A DNA stretch of 21,958 nt from JAAXXJ01 sp964412455 (lineage in GTDB: Bacteria; Nitrospirota; UBA9217), in the NCBI GenBank assembly GCA_964412455.1, contig CAYPOT010000062.1:1-21958 (forward strand), read 5' to 3'. The position numbers and the translations under genes were made by a program. Of this stretch, positions 15,099 to 21,958 are shown in pieces (position 1 is the first letter of the stretch; each line of letters opens with the position of its first letter). The notes under the pieces are model-generated. The model had not been told where the DNA came from. It did not search any database and saw only the letters and a program-made list of their open reading frames with translations.

Positions 15099-15448
15099 TG
15101 GTGGAGGCGGCGGGAATTGAACCCGCGTCCGAAAACCTTCAACCGAAAGCTCATACATGCTTATCCCCTCATTTACAGCTCTCGCTTCCTCCGGCGCCTC
15201 AGGGAAAGCTCCGGGATCGGCCAGTCCGGTAGTTCTTATCGCTCCGCCCCGGTCCTAGCGGAGAGACCAGCCCAAATTGTGACATCTCTTCGGCCGCTCG
15301 GGCGGCAACCGGGAGACGCGCTACTTAGTTAAGCAGCGTATGCCAGTTCGTTATTGGCAGTTCTATTTTGCCATGTGTTTTACGAGCCCCATGGCACCTC
15401 GGCATGCAACTCTCGATCTCTCGATCCCCGTCGAAGCCAGTCGCCCCC
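15099..15448 (-). ncRNA. ssrA: Transfer-messenger RNA (tmRNA), one-piece
   Basis: The 3' end shows a T-arm (GGGTTCAATTCCC), an acceptor strand and encoded CCA at 15101-15099. The 5' end begins GGGGGCGACTGG, whose first seven bases pair with CGCCTCC at the 3' end (one G-U). The usual 5' phrase CTTCGACGGGGAT follows. The tag reading frame at 15358-15329 gives ANNELAYAA and TAA, ending in the expected AA degradation signal. The length of 350 bases is normal. tmRNA rescues stalled ribosomes with SmpB and tags the product for ClpXP. It is a typical integration target for islands. Confidence 0.93.
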
Positions 15449-15516
15449 TTTTTTTCAAAATTTTGAACGTAGGAAAGGAAGAAGGGAAGATGGTAAGCTG
15501 CTGCTTTCCCTCGTAC

Positions 15517-15538
15517 CTTCTTACCCTCTTACCTTCAT
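15517..15538 (-). repeat. 22-bp dispersed motif, copy 1
   Basis: The minus strand reads ATGAAGGTAAGAGGGTAAG and three further bases. The same 22 bases stand on the plus strand at 17759-17780, so the two are inverted copies flanking yggU-divIVA-yggT-proC. GGTAAG/CTTACC near 15492 and 15524 also forms a local inverted pair. Confidence 0.6.
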
Positions 15539-15550
15539 AGTTATATTACC

Positions 15551-15865
15551 CTATTGCCGGTCGTTATTCAACAGCCGAATGGCATCGGCCTCGCTCATGC
15601 CGCTGATGCGAATGATCTTCTGCCGCCCGGTGTGGCCGGAAACGATCTCGACCTGCGATTTGCTGACAGAGAGGGTGTCGGACAGGAACTTGACCAGGGC
15701 CTCGTTGGCGGCCCCGTCAACGGGCGGCGCCGTCAGCTTTATCTTGAGAGCGCCGTCCTCGCCGCGGGAGACGCCGTTCTTCGAAGCACGGGGCTGGATC
15801 CGGACAGCAAGGGTGGCGCTGAGGTCAGTCTGCTTTTGCTTCCGGCTGCTCGGCCTTCCCTTCAC
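15551..15865 (-). CDS. yggU: DUF167/YggU family protein
   Basis: This 104-aa protein shows the DUF167 core: VRIQPRASKNGV, LKIKLTAPPVDGAANEAL, SKSQVEIVSGHTGRQK. The family is small, widespread and of unknown function. The only usable start is GTG 15865, which lies inside divIVA and overlaps it by 41 bases; AGGAGG stands 6 bases before it. The basic N-terminal stretch (KGRPSSRKQKQ) is longer than in most members. Location after divIVA and yggT is typical. Confidence 0.88.
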   Translation of the reverse strand: MKGRPSSRKQKQTDLSATLAVRIQPRASKNGVSRGEDGALKIKLTAPPVDGAANEALVKFLSDTLSVSKSQVEIVSGHTGRQKIIRISGMSEADAIRLLNNDRQ

Positions 15866-16313
15866 TGCCGCCCTCCTCGAAATGGACCATCTCCAGGTGC
15901 ATATGCATCATCTTTTTCATGTCCTCGAGGAAGTGGTGCTTCTGGCGCCGCAGTTCGAGGAGCTCCGATTCCAGGCGGAGCCTTTCCTCTCGGGCGCGCT
16001 CCAGGGTCTGCTGGTACTTGATCTCGGCGTCCTTCACCATGAGCGCCGCTTCCTTGCGGGCGTTCTCCCGGAGGTCCTCGACGAGCTTATGCGTGGTGAG
16101 CATGGTGCTCTTGAGCGTGTCCTCGCGGTCCCGGTAGGCCCGCATGCGCTCATCGTAGGTATGGTGAAACTCGCGGAGCTCGGTCACCTCGCGCACAAGG
16201 CCCTCCATCTCCTCGCGCACCACGTCGAGGAACGCTTCGACCTCGGTGCGTTCGTATCCCCGGAAGGCGACATGGAAACGTTTCTGTTGGATGTCCAGCG
16301 GCGAAACTTTCAT
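15825..16313 (-). CDS. divIVA: DivIVA-family cell division/polarity protein
   Basis: This 162-aa protein opens with the DivIVA membrane-binding and dimer region (MKVSPLDIQQKRFHVAF, then RGYERTEVEAFLD). Long coiled-coil segments with heptad pattern follow through about residue 140. The tail is acidic/polar. DivIVA proteins bind negatively curved membrane and recruit division or polar factors; in Gram-negative genomes of this kind the role is less clear. GGGAG lies 9 bases before ATG 16313. It is 18 bases downstream of yggT and overlaps yggU, so the three form one operon. Confidence 0.93.
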   Translation of the reverse strand: MKVSPLDIQQKRFHVAFRGYERTEVEAFLDVVREEMEGLVREVTELREFHHTYDERMRAYRDREDTLKSTMLTTHKLVEDLRENARKEAALMVKDAEIKYQQTLERAREERLRLESELLELRRQKHHFLEDMKKMMHMHLEMVHFEEGGSEGKAEQPEAKAD

Positions 16314-16331
16314 AAGTATGCTCTCCCTTTT

Positions 16332-16634
16332 TTAACGCATGGAATGGCCGATGCGGGCCAGTGTGTCCACGACCGAGATCTCCAGGAAATAGATGATCAG
16401 GATCGCGATGAGCGGCGCAAGATCGAGTCCGCCCATCTTCCAAGGCGGCACCAGTTTCCTTATAGGCCTGAGCACCGGTTCGGTGACCCGTGTCAGGAAC
16501 TGGACGATCTGATTGTAGGGGTCCGGGTTCACCCAGGAGATGAGTGCCCGGATGATGATGACCCACATGTAGATATTGAGGACCACGCCCAGGACCTTGG
16601 CGATGCCCAGTATGACGTTGCCGAAAACGAACAT
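16332..16634 (-). CDS. yggT: YggT family membrane protein
   Basis: This 100-aa protein has one YggT unit: a hydrophobic N-terminal helix (about 5-30), the motif RALISWVNPDPYN, the stretch RVTEPVLRPIRKLVPP, and a second helix (LAPLIAILIIYFL). YggT proteins (related to Ycf19/CCB3) are inner-membrane proteins linked to division-site or osmotic functions. AAGGAGG lies 4 bases before ATG 16634. It precedes divIVA by 18 bases, a common pairing. Confidence 0.92.
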   Translation of the reverse strand: MFVFGNVILGIAKVLGVVLNIYMWVIIIRALISWVNPDPYNQIVQFLTRVTEPVLRPIRKLVPPWKMGGLDLAPLIAILIIYFLEISVVDTLARIGHSMR

Positions 16635-16715
16635 TTTTCCTCCTTAAATCTCTGTTATTACCCCAACGAAAGAACTGTTAACGATGTGATGATCATAATT
16701 ACAGCGGCAACAAAC

Positions 16716-16847
16716 CTTTGACACGGATACCGGCCGATAAAGGTCCTGATAACGGCGGATAGATCAAAGGCTATGCCGGGGTTTAAATAATAGTAAAGAC
16801 CTATCATGCCTCTTCAGGCTTTTCATCCGCCCCGATCTGTGTCAAAG
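16716..16847. repeat. Intergenic ITR element, copy A (~132 bp)
   Basis: The ends are CTTTGACACGGAT and GATCTGTGTCAAAG, near-perfect inverted repeats. Inside it shares CCGATAAAGGTCCTGATAAC near its left end and TCATGCCTCTTCAGGCTTTT near its right end with copy B. It lies between yggT and proC. Confidence 0.85.
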
Positions 16848-16891
16848 AAGCTATCGATCTTTGCTCGTTCTTCACAGCTTTGTGCTCCACA

Positions 16892-17704
16892 CTACTTCCC
16901 CAGCTCTTTGCTCCGCGCTGTCGCCGCCTCCACCGCGTTCATGAGCGCTTCACGCAGTTTTCCCTTTGTCAGCATATGCAGGCCCTCGATGGTCGTTCCG
17001 CCCGGCGAGGTGACCTTGTCCCGGAGCTTGCCGGGCTGCTCATGGGTCTCGAGCACCATCTTCGCCGCGCCATACACGGTCTGGGCCGAAAGCTCGAGCG
17101 CCATCTCACGGGGAATGCCCGCCTTCACGCCTGCGTCGGCCAGGGCCTCTATGATGGTGAACACGTAAGCCGGCCCGCTGCCCGAGAGGCCCGTCACCGC
17201 GTCCATGAGCTTCTCCTCGACCACCACGGCCCGGCCGACGGCGCCGAAGATCTGCTGGGCCGTCATCATGTCCGATACCGTTGAGGTCGTTCCGGCGGCG
17301 AGCCCTGCCGCGCCGGAAAGCACCAGGGCCGGGGTGTTCGGCATCACCCGGATGACCCGGGGCTTGTTCGTCAGCGCCTTCTCGATCCTAGCGATGGTCG
17401 CGCCCGCGGCGATGGAAATAACGAGCTTGTCCGTGCCTGCAACTTCGGAGATCTCCTTCAGCACATGGTCCATCACCTGCGGCTTCACGCAGAGCATGAC
17501 GATCCCGGCCCGGGTCACGGCATCCTTGTTGTCCTGCGGCACCGTGATGCCGTAGGTCTTCTGCAGATGGGCAAGCCGGTCGGCGGAGATGTCCGTCACC
17601 AGCATCTGGTCCGCCTTCGCGACGCCTGCGGCGAGCATGCCCTTGATAAGCGCCTCAGCCATGTTCCCGCCGCCTAAGAATGATATCCTTTGATCTATCG
17701 CCAT
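16892..17704 (-). CDS. proC: Pyrroline-5-carboxylate reductase
   Basis: This 270-aa protein has the usual ProC length. It shows the Rossmann loop FLGGGNMAEAL (residues 9-19), VMPNTPALV, GLSGSGPAYVF, and the C-terminal TSPGGTTIEGL, all ProC signatures. It reduces pyrroline-5-carboxylate to L-proline with NAD(P)H in the cytosol. ATG 17704 is preceded by GGAGAGG with a 4-base spacer; the frame continues 16 codons upstream without support. It lies between yggS and yggT, separated from yggT by repeat copy A. Confidence 0.95.
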   Translation of the reverse strand: MAIDQRISFLGGGNMAEALIKGMLAAGVAKADQMLVTDISADRLAHLQKTYGITVPQDNKDAVTRAGIVMLCVKPQVMDHVLKEISEVAGTDKLVISIAAGATIARIEKALTNKPRVIRVMPNTPALVLSGAAGLAAGTTSTVSDMMTAQQIFGAVGRAVVVEEKLMDAVTGLSGSGPAYVFTIIEALADAGVKAGIPREMALELSAQTVYGAAKMVLETHEQPGKLRDKVTSPGGTTIEGLHMLTKGKLREALMNAVEAATARSKELGK

Positions 17705-17758
17705 AGGACCTCTCCAGTCACATCTGTGTTTTACTGAGCTGTTCCGAGCCATGAAATA

Positions 17759-17816
17759 ATGAAGGTAAGAGGGTAAGAAGATCAGAAGGTAAGCTTTGGC
17801 CCAACTTCTTACCTTC
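17759..17816 (+). repeat. 22-bp dispersed motif, copy 2, with GAAGGTAAG inverted pair
   Basis: 17759-17780 is the inverted copy of the motif at 15517-15538. Next to it GAAGGTAAG (17785-17793) pairs perfectly with CTTACCTTC (17808-17816) around a 14-base loop. It lies between yggS and proC. Confidence 0.65.
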
Positions 17817-17824
17817 CTTCCATC

Positions 17825-18520
17825 CTACCTTCCGCCGTTCCGCTCCCCGAAGATCGCCGTCCCCACGCGCACCAGCGTAGCCCCCTCTTCGATGGCAACC
17901 TCGAAATCGCCGCTCATGCCCATGGACAGTTCGTCCATCGAAACGTTGGGGATATTCTCCTTAGCGATCGTCTCCGCCAGTTCGCGCAGTACGGTGAAAT
18001 AGGGCCGCGAAGCCTCGGGGTCCTCGGAGTACGGCGGCATGGTCATAAGGCCTTTGATGGAAACATTCTTCAACCGGCCAACCTCGGCCACCAATGCGGG
18101 CGCTTGTTTGACCGCCATGCCCGCCTTGCTCGCCTCGCCGGCGATGTTCACTTCGATCAGGATGTCCTGCACCTTCCCGGTCTTCGCCGCCTGCCGGTCG
18201 ATCTCAGCGGCAAGTTCGCGATTGTCAACCGAGTGGATGAGATCGAAAAGCTTGACCGCGTATTTCGCCTTATTCGTCTGGAGGTGGCCGATGAGGTGCC
18301 AGCTTGCCACGTTCCCGAGCGCCTCGATCTTCCCTTTTGCCTCCTGCACTCGGTTCTCGCCGAGGATGCCTGCGCCGGCAGCCACGGCCTCGCGAATGCG
18401 GTCTTGATCAACGGTCTTCGTGACGACGACGAGCCGGACGGTCGACGGGTCCCTGCCCGCACGCTTCGCCGCGGAGGCGATCCGGGTCATGATAACTTTG
18501 AAGTTCTCAAAAACAGACAT
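17825..18520 (-). CDS. yggS: PLP homeostasis protein YggS/PROSC
   Basis: This 231-aa protein is a complete YggS. It has VVVTKTV with the PLP-binding K35, GENRVQEAKGK, WHLIGHLQTNKAKYA, HSVDN, then LMTMPPYSED and the phosphate-binding SMGMSGDFEVAIEEGAT with VRVGTAIFG. It is a fold-type III single-domain PLP carrier that balances free PLP and amino-acid pools. ATG 18520 has a weak ribosome site (AGG at 5 bases). Its position between proC and pgeF matches many Gram-negative clusters. Confidence 0.95.
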   Translation of the reverse strand: MSVFENFKVIMTRIASAAKRAGRDPSTVRLVVVTKTVDQDRIREAVAAGAGILGENRVQEAKGKIEALGNVASWHLIGHLQTNKAKYAVKLFDLIHSVDNRELAAEIDRQAAKTGKVQDILIEVNIAGEASKAGMAVKQAPALVAEVGRLKNVSIKGLMTMPPYSEDPEASRPYFTVLRELAETIAKENIPNVSMDELSMGMSGDFEVAIEEGATLVRVGTAIFGERNGGR

Positions 18521-18532
18521 AAGAGCCTATGC

Positions 18533-18563
18533 AACCACAGATGAACACGGATGAACACAGATA
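18533..18563. repeat. ACAGATGAACACGGATGAACACAGAT-type tandem repeat
   Basis: Three overlapping units of the form GATGAACAC(A/G)G precede element copy B. This phrase recurs in many environmental genomes. A related fragment (ACACAGATGAACAGG) is at 3955-3969. Confidence 0.4.
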
Positions 18564-18575
18564 GCGTCGAAGAAC

Positions 18576-18708
18576 CTTTGACACTGATAACTTCCGATAA
18601 AGATCCTGATAACAGCGGATAGAGCTAAGGCTTCGCACTGGCATACATCGAAAGCAAAGACCTATCATGCCTCTTCAGGCTTTTCATCCGCCTTGATCCG
18701 TGTCAAAG
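18576..18708. repeat. Intergenic ITR element, copy B (~133 bp)
   Basis: It has the same orientation and internal wording as copy A, including GACCTATCATGCCTCTTCAG and the following TTTTCATCCGCC. The ends CTTTGACAC and GTGTCAAAG are perfect inverted repeats. It lies between pgeF and yggS. Confidence 0.88.
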
Positions 18709-18734
18709 AAGCACCTATGATCCTTGCCCGCTCC

Positions 18735-19523
18735 TCACGGTTTCAACATGATCACCGACAGCATCCTTCCGGTCTTTCCCTCTGCGCGGAACGAATAGAA
18801 ATTGTCCTTCCCGCAGGCAGTGCACATTCCCGCGGTATGGATGTTCTTCTCGTCGAGGCCGATCTGCATCAGCTCCAGCTTGTTCGCTTTGACGAGATCG
18901 AGGCCCCACCGGTCCGTCCCGCGCGGCGCCGACACCTCCCGCCAGAAGGAAAAGGCTTCGCGCACCGGCCCCATGACCGGCTCGTCCACTTCGTAGCATT
19001 CCGGCCCGATCGCAGGTCCGATGGCAGCGATGAGCCGCGAGGACTCGGTGCCGAACTCCTCGTGCATGCGGTTCACCGTTTTCTGGACGATCTTCTTGAC
19101 CGTGCTCCTCCAGCCTGCGTGGACCGCCGCCACGGCCAGCATCACCGGATCGTAGAGCAGGACCGGCACACAGTCGGCGGTCTCCACGCCGATGGCGATA
19201 CCCGGCACGCGGGAGATCATGGCGTCGCCGCGCATGGTCCGGACATCGCGGATGTTCATCTCATCCACCTTGATGATATTCTCACCATGCACCTGGTTCA
19301 CGGTCGCAAGCCGGTCGATGCGGATGCCGAAGGAGTGCGCCATGGCGGTCCAGTCGTCGCGATGCCGGGCACTGTTGCCCCGGGCGCCCAGGCCGCCGTG
19401 CCGCGTGGTGAAGGCGTGGAGGATCCTGCTTTCCTTGTCGAGGGCTGCGATCGTCAGGAACCCCGTCTCCCGGACCGAGCCGTCGATGGTGTCCTTGGTG
19501 TGATGTGTTTTTATGGTGTTCAT
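18735..19523 (-). CDS. pgeF: Peptidoglycan editing factor / YfiH (laccase-like, DUF152)
   Basis: This 262-aa protein carries the YfiH/PgeF metal ligands: NQVHG with H79, TADC with C118, and VHAGW with H135. It also has the early motif RHGGLG and the C-terminal CTACGKDNFYSFRAEGKTGRM. The family is reported to hydrolyse mis-incorporated amino-acid residues in muropeptide precursors, and also to act on purine nucleosides. ATG 19523 is chosen over an extension of 13 codons that begins MQCSLL; neither has a strong ribosome site. It lies between the radical SAM gene and yggS, both separated from it by a repeat element. Confidence 0.93.
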   Translation of the reverse strand: MNTIKTHHTKDTIDGSVRETGFLTIAALDKESRILHAFTTRHGGLGARGNSARHRDDWTAMAHSFGIRIDRLATVNQVHGENIIKVDEMNIRDVRTMRGDAMISRVPGIAIGVETADCVPVLLYDPVMLAVAAVHAGWRSTVKKIVQKTVNRMHEEFGTESSRLIAAIGPAIGPECYEVDEPVMGPVREAFSFWREVSAPRGTDRWGLDLVKANKLELMQIGLDEKNIHTAGMCTACGKDNFYSFRAEGKTGRMLSVIMLKP

Positions 19524-19598
19524 AATTCTATATCCAGCTGTTGGAAGCAAAGAGCACTGCAAGATAATTAAGTTACTAAAAGTTTTTTCTTAAAGAAC

Positions 19599-19729
19599 CT
19601 TTGACACAGATAACTGCTGATAAAGGTCCTGATAAAGGCGGAAAGATCAAAAGCTGTCCCGTGGTCTAGATCAAAGCAAAGACCTCTCATGCCTCTTCAG
19701 TAGTTACATCCGCCCTGATCCGTGTCAAA
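19599..19729. repeat. Intergenic ITR element, copy C (~131 bp)
   Basis: It starts CTTTGACACAGATAACTG, shares GATAAAGGTCCTGATAA and AAAGCAAAGACCTCTCATGC, and ends GATCCGTGTCAAA. Relative to A and B it has lost the central AGGC of the small hairpin (TTCAGTAGTTACATCC). It lies between the radical SAM gene and pgeF. Confidence 0.85.
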
Positions 19730-19799
19730 ACGACCTTTGACCTTGTCTGTTTCACCGGGAGGCGCCTCCTACCGGACATCGGTAGCGGCAGCATGTCCC

Positions 19800-21527
19800 T
19801 TACGCGCATACCCCGCAGGTCGTGCACGTGCCGACCCTGCAGGGCGGCGTGAACTTTCCCTCCAGGCTGCGCCCGTACTCGTTCTTAAGATATTCTTTTC
19901 GCACTCCGATGTCAACGAAATCCCAGGGAAGGACCTCGTCGAAGCTCCGCCGCCGCGTGACGAAAAGATCCATGCTCATGCCGAGTTCGCGCGCCGCGGC
20001 CTTCCAGTCGCCGCCCCTTGCATGGGCGGCCTTGAGCAGCCCGCCGACCCGGCGGTCGCCCCGGCTGAGCAGCGCCTGGATGAACTCCCACTTGGGAAGG
20101 TCGTGGATAATGTTCATGTTGCCGATCTTCTTCACCGCCTTTTCGAGAAAGCGCTGTTTCCGGTTCAGGCTTGGAACGTCCTCCATGGGCTCCCACTGGA
20201 AGGGTGTGAAGGGCTTGGGCACGAAGGAATTCACCGACAGGGTGATCCGGCCGATCCTGCCGGCAGGCCGCGCGTGCCTGAGTTGGACCTCGCGGACCTG
20301 CTCCGCGAGCAGGACGATCGCGTCAATATCATCCTGGGTCTCCGTCGGCAGGCCGATGATGAAGTAGAGTTTCAAATTAGGGATCCCCGCGCCGAAGACG
20401 AGATCTGCGCCGCGCACAATGTCCTCTTCGGTCATCCCCTTGTTGATGACCTTCCGCAAGCGGTCGGAGCCGGCCTCTGGCGCGATGGCAATGGTCTTGT
20501 GGCCGCTTGTCGCCAGCCGGTCGATGAGCGTTTTGCTCAACGAGTCGGCGCGCAGGGACGATACGGACAGGCTTCCCTCGATGGATGAACATAGGTCGTC
20601 GATCGCGGGATAATCGGACAGGGCCGACCCCACGAGGCCGATCCTGCCGCAGGACTCATCCGCCTTGTTTGCCTCTGCCCGGGCATGTTCCGCCGACAGG
20701 TTCCGGGGAGGGAGATAGATATATCCCGCCATGCAGAACCGGCAGTGCCGTCCGCAGCCCCGGGCCACTTCGGCAAGATGCATATCGCTGAACTCCGTAT
20801 GCGGCGAGAGAATGACCGTGGCGGCCGGCTTCCGGTCGATGTCCTTCACCGCCCGCTTGACGATCCTCTCCGGGGCGCCCGCTTCCAGCGTCCTGCGCGC
20901 CTTGATCGTGCCGTCGTCGTTGTAGAGGACCTCGTAGAACTCCGGGATGTATACGCCCGACAGGCCGCAGAGCGCCTTCAGCAGTTCGTGCCGCTCCTTT
21001 CCCCGGTTCGCCGCGTAGACATCGATGAACTCCCCGGCGATCTCTTCGCCCTCTCCGACGATCACTACATCGAAGAAATCGGAAAGCGGTTCGGGATTGA
21101 AGAACGTGCAGATGCCGCCCAGGACGAGGAGCGGGTCACCAGGCCTCCGGTCCTTTTTATCCGCCGGTATGCCGGCAAGGCGAAGGATCTCCAGGACATT
21201 CAGGTAATCGTGCTCGAAGGAAACGGAAAAGGCGAGGATGTCGAAGTCCCGAACCGCCCGCCCGCTCTCGAGCGCGAAGAGCTTCGTGTTCGAACGGTCG
21301 AACTCCGGGAGGTCGTCCTCGTCGGGCAGGAACACCCGCTCGCAGGCAGTGTCGTCGCGCTGATTCAGGAGGCCATAGATCTGGTGCACGCCGAGGTTCG
21401 ACATGCCCACATGGTAGGTGTTGGGGTAGGCCAGGGCGATCTCGACGTCGGCGCCGGCCGCCTTGAACACGGTCCCTCGCTCAGCGGCGAGCAGGGCTTC
21501 GGCCTTCTTTTTGAGCTCTCGCGACAT
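19800..21527 (-). CDS. B12-binding-type radical SAM protein of unknown substrate
   Basis: This 575-aa protein has an N-terminal cobalamin-binding-like domain (about 25-190; LAYPNTYHVGMSNLG, LGGICTFFNPEPLSDF, VVIVGEGEE). The radical SAM core follows, with CX3CX2C at C258, C262, C265 for the 4Fe-4S cluster. Later core strands include IAIAPEAGSDRLRKVINKG and KLYFIIGLPTE. A C-terminal stretch ends with Cys at 563, 568, 571 and 574, which could bind a second metal centre. The layout fits the uncharacterised TIGR03960 group; in many relatives a DUF2344 domain or gene follows. The substrate is unknown. ATG 21527 has no ribosome site but has a perfect -10 just upstream. Confidence 0.88.
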   Translation of the reverse strand: MSRELKKKAEALLAAERGTVFKAAGADVEIALAYPNTYHVGMSNLGVHQIYGLLNQRDDTACERVFLPDEDDLPEFDRSNTKLFALESGRAVRDFDILAFSVSFEHDYLNVLEILRLAGIPADKKDRRPGDPLLVLGGICTFFNPEPLSDFFDVVIVGEGEEIAGEFIDVYAANRGKERHELLKALCGLSGVYIPEFYEVLYNDDGTIKARRTLEAGAPERIVKRAVKDIDRKPAATVILSPHTEFSDMHLAEVARGCGRHCRFCMAGYIYLPPRNLSAEHARAEANKADESCGRIGLVGSALSDYPAIDDLCSSIEGSLSVSSLRADSLSKTLIDRLATSGHKTIAIAPEAGSDRLRKVINKGMTEEDIVRGADLVFGAGIPNLKLYFIIGLPTETQDDIDAIVLLAEQVREVQLRHARPAGRIGRITLSVNSFVPKPFTPFQWEPMEDVPSLNRKQRFLEKAVKKIGNMNIIHDLPKWEFIQALLSRGDRRVGGLLKAAHARGGDWKAAARELGMSMDLFVTRRRSFDEVLPWDFVDIGVRKEYLKNEYGRSLEGKFTPPCRVGTCTTCGVCA

Positions 21528-21532
21528 GGAAG

Positions 21533-21561
21533 ATTATACTATGCTTCATGGGCGAGAGCAA
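21533..21561 (-). promoter_or_regulatory. Sigma70-type promoter of the radical SAM gene, predicted leaderless
   Basis: A perfect TATAAT is preceded at 17 bases by TTGCTC (3/6). The -10 ends six bases before ATG 21527, so transcription would start at or within the start codon. This promoter could also drive the run down to yggU if the repeats do not terminate. Confidence 0.55.
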
Positions 21562-21912
21562 AGCAAAAGCCGGAGAACAAGGATTCGCTGATATTTCAAT
21601 GGCGGCTCAAATAATGGAAGTGCATCAAAACATCATGGATGTTCAAGATGCCTGGTTTTTTTGGGCTGCTCATCGCTCTGCCGCACAGCATGCCAGAATA
21701 CAATGTAAAGGTATGACACTATTCGGCATTCCAAGTGCACTTTCGCTTCGCACGTGCGGACCGGCTCTTTTTAATTCGGTCCAGTTCAAGCGCATACTTT
21801 ATCGCGGCTATCGCGTCAGAGCCGCCCGGCGCAGGGGTACGTCATGAGCATTGGCCGGTGACTTTCCAGAGCGCCCTGCATTCCAACGAATCCAGAAGCG
21901 GGCGATCGGGTA

Positions 21913-21958
21913 GGAGGCGGGGTCGCCCCCGCCGTCCTCCCACACCACCGTACGTACG
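21913..21958. repeat. GC-rich hairpin and CGTACGTACG palindrome at window edge
   Basis: GGCGGGG (21916-21922) pairs with CCCCGCC (21927-21933) around TCGC; the last ten bases are a perfect palindrome. The wording (TCCTCCCACACCACCGTACG) resembles sequence I associate with group II intron/reverse-transcriptase elements. The window ends before this can be confirmed. Confidence 0.4.

Larger units (their letters stand above)
21528..21958. other. Right-edge region without a supported gene
   Basis: These 431 bp upstream of the radical SAM gene contain its promoter and, at the far edge, a GC-rich hairpin. A 99-codon plus-strand frame at 21548-21847 has no ribosome site and no domain. Confidence 0.5.

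Noticed and set aside
14939..15154. A 71-codon minus-strand frame overlapping the tmRNA 3' end
   Set aside because: It runs through the tmRNA T-arm and the terminator; no ribosome site and no integrase motif despite its position.
15354..16721. A 455-codon plus-strand frame
   Set aside because: It crosses tmRNA, yggU, divIVA and yggT in antisense; no protein similarity.
21548..21847. A 99-codon plus-strand frame near the right edge
   Set aside because: No ribosome site, no recognisable domain, and it overlaps the radical SAM promoter region.
1..21958. CRISPR array, tRNA or transposase
   Set aside because: No regularly spaced repeats, no tRNA cloverleaf apart from the tRNA-like part of tmRNA, and no transposase motifs seen on either strand.

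Overview
This window looks like chromosomal DNA of a GC-rich Gram-negative bacterium. Every gene I can support reads on the minus strand. The gene set (a PhnD-type hybrid kinase, a UbiE-like methyltransferase, and a run of pgeF, yggS, proC, yggT, divIVA and yggU next to a one-piece tmRNA) fits Desulfobacterota/Geobacter-like bacteria or Nitrospirota, but the sequence alone does not settle the phylum. I see no phage structural genes, transposase, CRISPR array, tRNA or rRNA.

Layout from left to right, remembering that transcription runs right to left. Positions 1-9300 are a signalling and accessory region. It holds a truncated hybrid sensor kinase with a periplasmic PhnD-like domain, an HMA-like mini-protein beside a secreted Cys-rich protein, a nitroreductase, a 7TM-PAS sensor kinase, a small membrane protein, a kinase-like protein whose phospho-acceptor His is replaced by Gly, and a four-helix membrane protein. 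No stand-alone response regulator is present. Positions 9494-13380 hold a TolB-like beta-propeller, a frameshifted SAM methyltransferase, a 67-aa acidic protein, an SDR oxidoreductase behind a DnaJ-type zinc-finger mini-protein, and an SspB-like protein.

Positions 13813-15448 form a distinct block. A compact four-gene cluster of small proteins (two unassigned proteins, then a DUF4258/YgiT toxin-antitoxin pair) lies just beyond the 3' end of the tmRNA gene ssrA, a common integration site. A terminator and a pair of TACCCCCA direct repeats lie between them. The block looks AT-richer than its surroundings and may be an island remnant.

Positions 15551-21527 are conserved housekeeping: yggU, divIVA, yggT, proC, yggS, pgeF and a B12-binding-type radical SAM protein. 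Several of these concern cell-envelope growth and PLP/proline metabolism. Three gaps in this run each carry a same-orientation copy of a ~132-bp element with matching inverted ends (TTTGACACGGAT / ATCCGTGTCAAA), the clearest non-coding novelty here. Another gap and the yggU end share an inverted copy of a 22-bp motif. The right edge ends in a GC-rich hairpin and a CGTACGTACG palindrome that may be the edge of a mobile element cut by the window.

The points most worth following up are the His-less kinase, the unassigned gene pair upstream of the toxin-antitoxin module at ssrA, the three-copy intergenic element, and the Cys-rich/HMA-like gene pair.
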